Assembly: GCA_963691815.1 (NCBI GenBank)
Contig: OY829662.1
Coordinates: forward strand, 13,722,241-13,786,240
Direction: 5' to 3'
Length of the DNA: 64,000 nucleotides
Origin: Echiichthys vipera
Taxonomy: Eukaryota; Chordata; Actinopteri; Perciformes; Trachinidae
Positions 61,175-64,000 of the stretch are shown here, piece after piece; positions within the stretch are counted from its first letter, which is position 1, and each line of letters begins with the position of its first letter. Made by a program: the position numbers and the translations under genes. Under the pieces are notes generated by a model. It was not told the origin of the DNA and did not search any database. It saw only the letters and a list, made by a program, of their open reading frames with translations.

Positions 61175-63721
61175 AAAATCTAAATCCATCAATAGAGGTG
61201 ACATGGGGAACTAGTATATATGAGAATTTTTGAGTATTAAAAGGACTGAAAACAAACTGTTCCTGTTACTATATTCTTCTATAGACGCTCTGATTTATGA
61301 TCCACTTATAAACAATAAACAGTCATGTGTAGCTAATAAAAACTCCTGGAAATGATTAAACAGATATAGCATAGTAGCTGCAGTCACTGGCATTCTTGGA
61401 TTACAACAGAGACACGATGCAGCCACCTTAAATCTAAGTATTTGTTCCTTAATTGAATTTAAACCAAATAGAATCGAGTTGAGAAAAAGATTCTGTCTGA
61501 GTACCACATCAATTAGATTTACTGGAAAAGAAGAATCAACTTTTTTTTTCTTGCGTACAATAGTTGGAGTGAACATGCTGATGCAGGCCTGCAGAAACAC
61601 GACAAAAAGACGATTGTTTGTCCCAACGGGAAAAAGGGTATTGTGGGATTTTTTTCCCCTGCACATTCATTGAACTGTGGGTGGCTCTTTTTCTGGGAAA
61701 CCTTTTCACTGTGGTGCGAAAAGAAGCACATTTTGTTTTCCTGTGGGACATTTTTGGGTTATCCCATGTATTAATGGTGCATCCTGTATGTTATCTCATG
61801 TTGATAGCAGTATATTGTGCAGCTTAATGATTATAGGCATTGCCTAAATCTCATATGAGAAGGACTGCTGATAGATGGATAAGCTGGAGTGATTTCTGGA
61901 ACAGGCAGATTGTTTGTTTACATGCAGGTTGGAAGTTGGAACAGATTGTACTGTTGTTCCAAGATTTCTAGTAAAAGAAGGAAAAGGAGGCCGTGGCTTG
62001 GAGCGCCTCCAGAAGAATTTCCTGTCTACAGGGAGCGCCCAGTTAGAAGGGGAAATGCCTTGAGAAGAGAACAAGCGAGAAAGGCCTACAGTGCTCCTTT
62101 CTGATCGCTGATCTAGCTTGCCGCAGCATTTGAGGGTCGGATTCAAAGTAAAAAAGTTCTATTAAGCTCCTCTGTGTGTAGAATACATATCTGGAATATG
62201 TAGTAGAGGCAGCGGAGACAGGGTCACCCTCTGTTAGGCATATCAGGGACACTGGGGTGGTGTTTGCAAAGGTCACAAACCTCAAGTGTAGGAGTTGTAC
62301 AATGCAAAATGAGATTATTGCAGCAGAAACAAAGAGGACTGAGCTGAACTGAAAGAAAAAATACACACCGTACATATACTGATAATGCAGCTGCAGTTTT
62401 ATTAGAAACTATCTAAAACCAGGGAACAATCATTCACAGATGGTGACTGAGAAGATGAAAGAGTGCTCTTGTAACTCACTCTGCACAGAAGCTCACCTGC
62501 ACCAGTAACAAACTGGCTCTGTTCAACCCTCCCAATGACTTGCAGTCATACTCAACAATAACTCTGATATAACTTTGTGTCTGCCATGAAGACATTTCGT
62601 GCAAGGTCATTGACGGCCCAGTCATACACACATGTGGAATCATTTACTGAATGAGGGAATAGCAAGGATCAAAGCTTTCCTCTAGGGGACTGATGCATCC
62701 TGGGTAGTATCCTCGAACAGCTGTGACTGAGTCAGGCCCTTTAGACAATGTGCAGTTTGAAGGAAAAGGTGACTTATCTTTAAGGGATAAGTCATTGAGG
62801 ACTATAGGACATCTTCCAGGTAAATCCTCTGAAACGTCCCTGTCCTCTGGCTGGCACGAATCACAGGCCCCTATCAGCACTCTTATCTGGACAGTAACCA
62901 CAAAACCGTTGTGTGAACGTTGCACATACACACTAAATCTATCCGGAAACATCAGACTTACTGGCACAGCTCAGGATCAAGTTACTACTACTGTCTTATA
63001 GGGGAAGTGTGTGTGTCTGTGTTTGCATGTGTTCATGAGTGTGCGCATGTGGATAACAAATCTATTTTTCTATTTGCATGAATACTAATAACGAGTGCGT
63101 TTGCTCACTATGCGTTTGTGTGTTTTTTGGCAGTATCTGCCATCGCTTGAGATCACATTTAAACAAGGTGTGTGTGTAACAGCATCTTTCAGCCAACCTG
63201 CTATTATAGTGTAGACAGATTTATTACCAACTGCCCAATGACATCAGCCAGCTATTCCTGGGGTTTGTGGGAATCAAAGTCCATTTTGAAGATCACAATT
63301 ATGTCATTGGCTCCCTATGTCTCCAAGCATTTGATACTGATAAACGGATGGAGGCGGCAGCTGCAGGCTAGTCGAGATAGGCGGGCAGTGTCAGATCAAT
63401 CATATTATCTGCCATGATGCAATCTGAATGTTAAAAGCAGCAGTTGATCATGATCTGGACAATCCGCCATTTCGGGGAAGGTGGAAGATGTACATTTTCC
63501 AGATGCATCTTGTACCACCATGGTGGTATGACCTCATATTCTTGATTCAGTTGGAAAGTGCAGAGATCAAAGAGGTGCAGATTATCCTCTTGCACATGAT
63601 TGTTTCCTTCAGGGTGTTAATTAGTTTTCCCTCTTGTTTGCACATGACGCACACATTATAAAATACTGTATATTAAAAGAGTCATTTGACTGTGTAGGAA
63701 ACATGCTTATTTACTTTCTTG
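61175..63721. other. intergenic, no gene recognised
   Basis: Unremarkable AT-rich sequence. Several overlapping open frames near 61295-62375 on both strands lack recognisable domains, start contexts or splice-linked partners. Confidence 0.5.
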
Positions 63722-63905
63722 CAGACAGTTAGATGAGAAGATTGATCCCACGCTCATGCCTGAATGGTAATGAAACTGCAGCCAGTAGCCAGTTAGTTTA
63801 GCTTAGCACAAAGGCTGGAAACAGGGGAACTGCTTTCCTAGATCTGTCCAAAGTTAACAAAATCCACCTACCAGCATGTACAAAGCTCTTTTTCAGTTTA
63901 ATTTC
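63722..63905 (+). mobile_element. percomorph interspersed repeat (TTAGCTTAGC type)
   Basis: TTAGATGAGAAGATTGATCCC, CTCATGCCTGAATGGTAATG, CAGCCAGTAGCCAGTTAGTT, TAGCTTAGCAC, AGGCTGGAAACAGGGG and CAAAATCCACCTACCAGCA are, in this order, the body of a repeat very common in perch-like fish genomes. No coding potential. It supports the percomorph assignment. The right boundary is uncertain and may reach past the window edge. Confidence 0.75.
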
Positions 63906-63943
63906 TTGGGGTTATGCCTACAAAGGACCAGTCTAGTGTAAAA

Positions 63944-63955
63944 CTCTCGCGAGAG
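63944..63955. promoter_or_regulatory. CTCTCGCGAGAG palindrome
   Basis: A 12-bp perfect palindrome containing TCTCGCGAGA, the CpG-sensitive motif bound by BANP at vertebrate promoters. It lies at the right edge next to a dispersed repeat, so it may be a promoter site of a gene beyond the window or simply part of the repeat. Confidence 0.35.
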
Positions 63956-64000
63956 TATAACTTTGCGTATATATGTCTCATATGCAGGCTACCCTCAAAC

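Overview
The window is nuclear DNA of a teleost fish, most likely a percomorph. The evidence is vertebrate split genes with GT-AG introns, many microsatellites, and interspersed repeats typical of percomorph genomes: a Tc1-like transposon, the hAT-type repeat ending in GTTGCAGCCCTA, and the TTAGCTTAGC repeat at the right edge. There are no bacterial operons, CRISPR arrays or viral genes.

Two protein-coding genes lie head-to-tail on the + strand. From 1 to 10588 is the 3' part of usp36 (nucleolar ubiquitin-specific protease 36). Sixteen exons are visible, from inside the catalytic domain to the stop. The 5' exons, including the one with the catalytic cysteine, lie to the left of the window. 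About 2 kb of 3' UTR follows. A complete-looking Tc1/mariner transposon with an open transposase gene sits antisense in the first visible intron.

The second gene is cyth1 (cytohesin-1, an ARF guanine-nucleotide exchange factor). Its common body is 12 coding exons between 42231 and 54346, plus an optional 3-nt micro-exon. Three separate upstream exons (15112, 20993 and 29407) each start with ATG, end in a GT donor and carry the phase needed to join the first common exon, so they look like alternative promoters and first exons. The order usp36 then cyth1 in the same orientation matches human 17q25.3. The 3' UTR appears to end near 56350.

The rest is intronic or intergenic DNA with dispersed repeats: a Harbinger-like element with TTA target duplications, a 510-bp fold-back element just upstream of the first cyth1 promoter, four hAT-type repeat copies, LINE/SINE-like tails, Z-DNA-prone GCGT tracts, homopolymer runs, and a 680-bp compound CTAT/CCAT array. 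No further gene is recognised from 56350 to 64000.

Functionally the two genes are unrelated. USP36 stabilises nucleolar and ribosome-biogenesis proteins; CYTH1 activates ARF GTPases at phosphoinositide-rich membranes. The most interesting signals concern cyth1 transcript diversity: three N-termini, the diglycine/triglycine micro-exon, and a (TG)n tract occupying the usual polypyrimidine position of a Sec7-exon acceptor. I did not find a convincing wholly new biological system.
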